From assembly GCA_001689535.1 (NCBI GenBank), contig LUJP01000005.1, positions 1 through 22,050 of the forward strand: 22,050 bases of DNA, in the 5' to 3' direction. The notes beneath the pieces are model-generated. The model ran no database searches. It worked only from the letters and a program-made list of their open reading frames with translations, and was not told the origin of the DNA. How positions within the stretch are numbered: position 1 is the stretch's first letter; each line of letters begins with the position of its first letter. The DNA is from Bacteroidales bacterium M5. Its GTDB lineage: Bacteria; Bacteroidota; Bacteroidia; Bacteroidales; Muribaculaceae. The position numbers were made by a program, and so were the translations under genes. Shown here piece by piece: positions 22,023 to 22,050 of this stretch.

Positions 22023-22050
22023 ATTTTAAATTCTGAACGGTTTCGTCTAA

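Noticed and set aside
1..22050. CRISPR arrays, tRNA/rRNA genes, transposases, phage genes
   Set aside because: No regularly spaced repeats, tRNA-like cloverleaf runs, rRNA segments or mobile-element proteins were found on reading both strands.

Overview
The window reads as chromosomal DNA of a gut-type Bacteroidales bacterium, most likely Muribaculaceae or a close relative. This rests on several points. Promoters match the Bacteroidetes form (-33 TTTG-like, 19-20 bp spacer, -7 TAnnTTTG). Start codons lack Shine-Dalgarno sites. Two genes encode lipoproteins and several others encode secreted proteins. The families present (a PepSY-like lipoprotein, an S9B dipeptidyl peptidase IV, a receiver/PPDK_N fusion, a LolA-like carrier) are common in Bacteroidales. 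The species assignment is inference. All genes run on the minus strand except a small lipoprotein gene (2019-2465) and efp (19015-19581).

Region 1 (1-4392). A TPR protein and an endonuclease/exonuclease/phosphatase-fold lipoprotein share one minus-strand unit with a good promoter at 1937-1967. A PepSY-like lipoprotein gene diverges from it and overlaps, tail to tail by 34 bp, an unrecognised secreted-protein gene that follows miaA by 2 bp. Region 2 (4450-8044). An unrecognised six-helix membrane protein lies downstream of a complete dipeptidyl peptidase IV. Region 3 (8100-12494). A two-gene unit encodes a double receiver/ATP-grasp fusion protein and, 6 bp later, a coiled-coil protein ending in QLSLF, which matches the bacterial sliding-clamp-binding consensus.

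Region 4 (12716-18822) is a housekeeping cluster: DedA membrane protein, rpe, ftsK, a lolA-like gene and trxB, with gaps of 49-76 bp. It runs from a promoter at 18894-18924 to a strong intrinsic terminator at 12647-12687. It joins pentose phosphate metabolism, chromosome segregation at division, lipoprotein traffic and thiol redox control. Region 5 (19015-19915). efp is transcribed divergently from the DedA gene from its own promoter and ends at a strong terminator. The 334 bp after it carry a run of 11 C and a REP-like inverted pair of hairpins flanked by inverted repeats. Region 6 (19916-22022). A periplasmic protease-like protein with two DTG lobes and a uracil-DNA-glycosylase-superfamily protein complete the window.

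No tRNA, rRNA, CRISPR array, transposase or phage gene was seen. Most of the window is core genome. The items most worth a second look are the QLSLF coiled-coil protein with its receiver/ATP-grasp partner, the REP-like element, and the two-lobed DTG protein.
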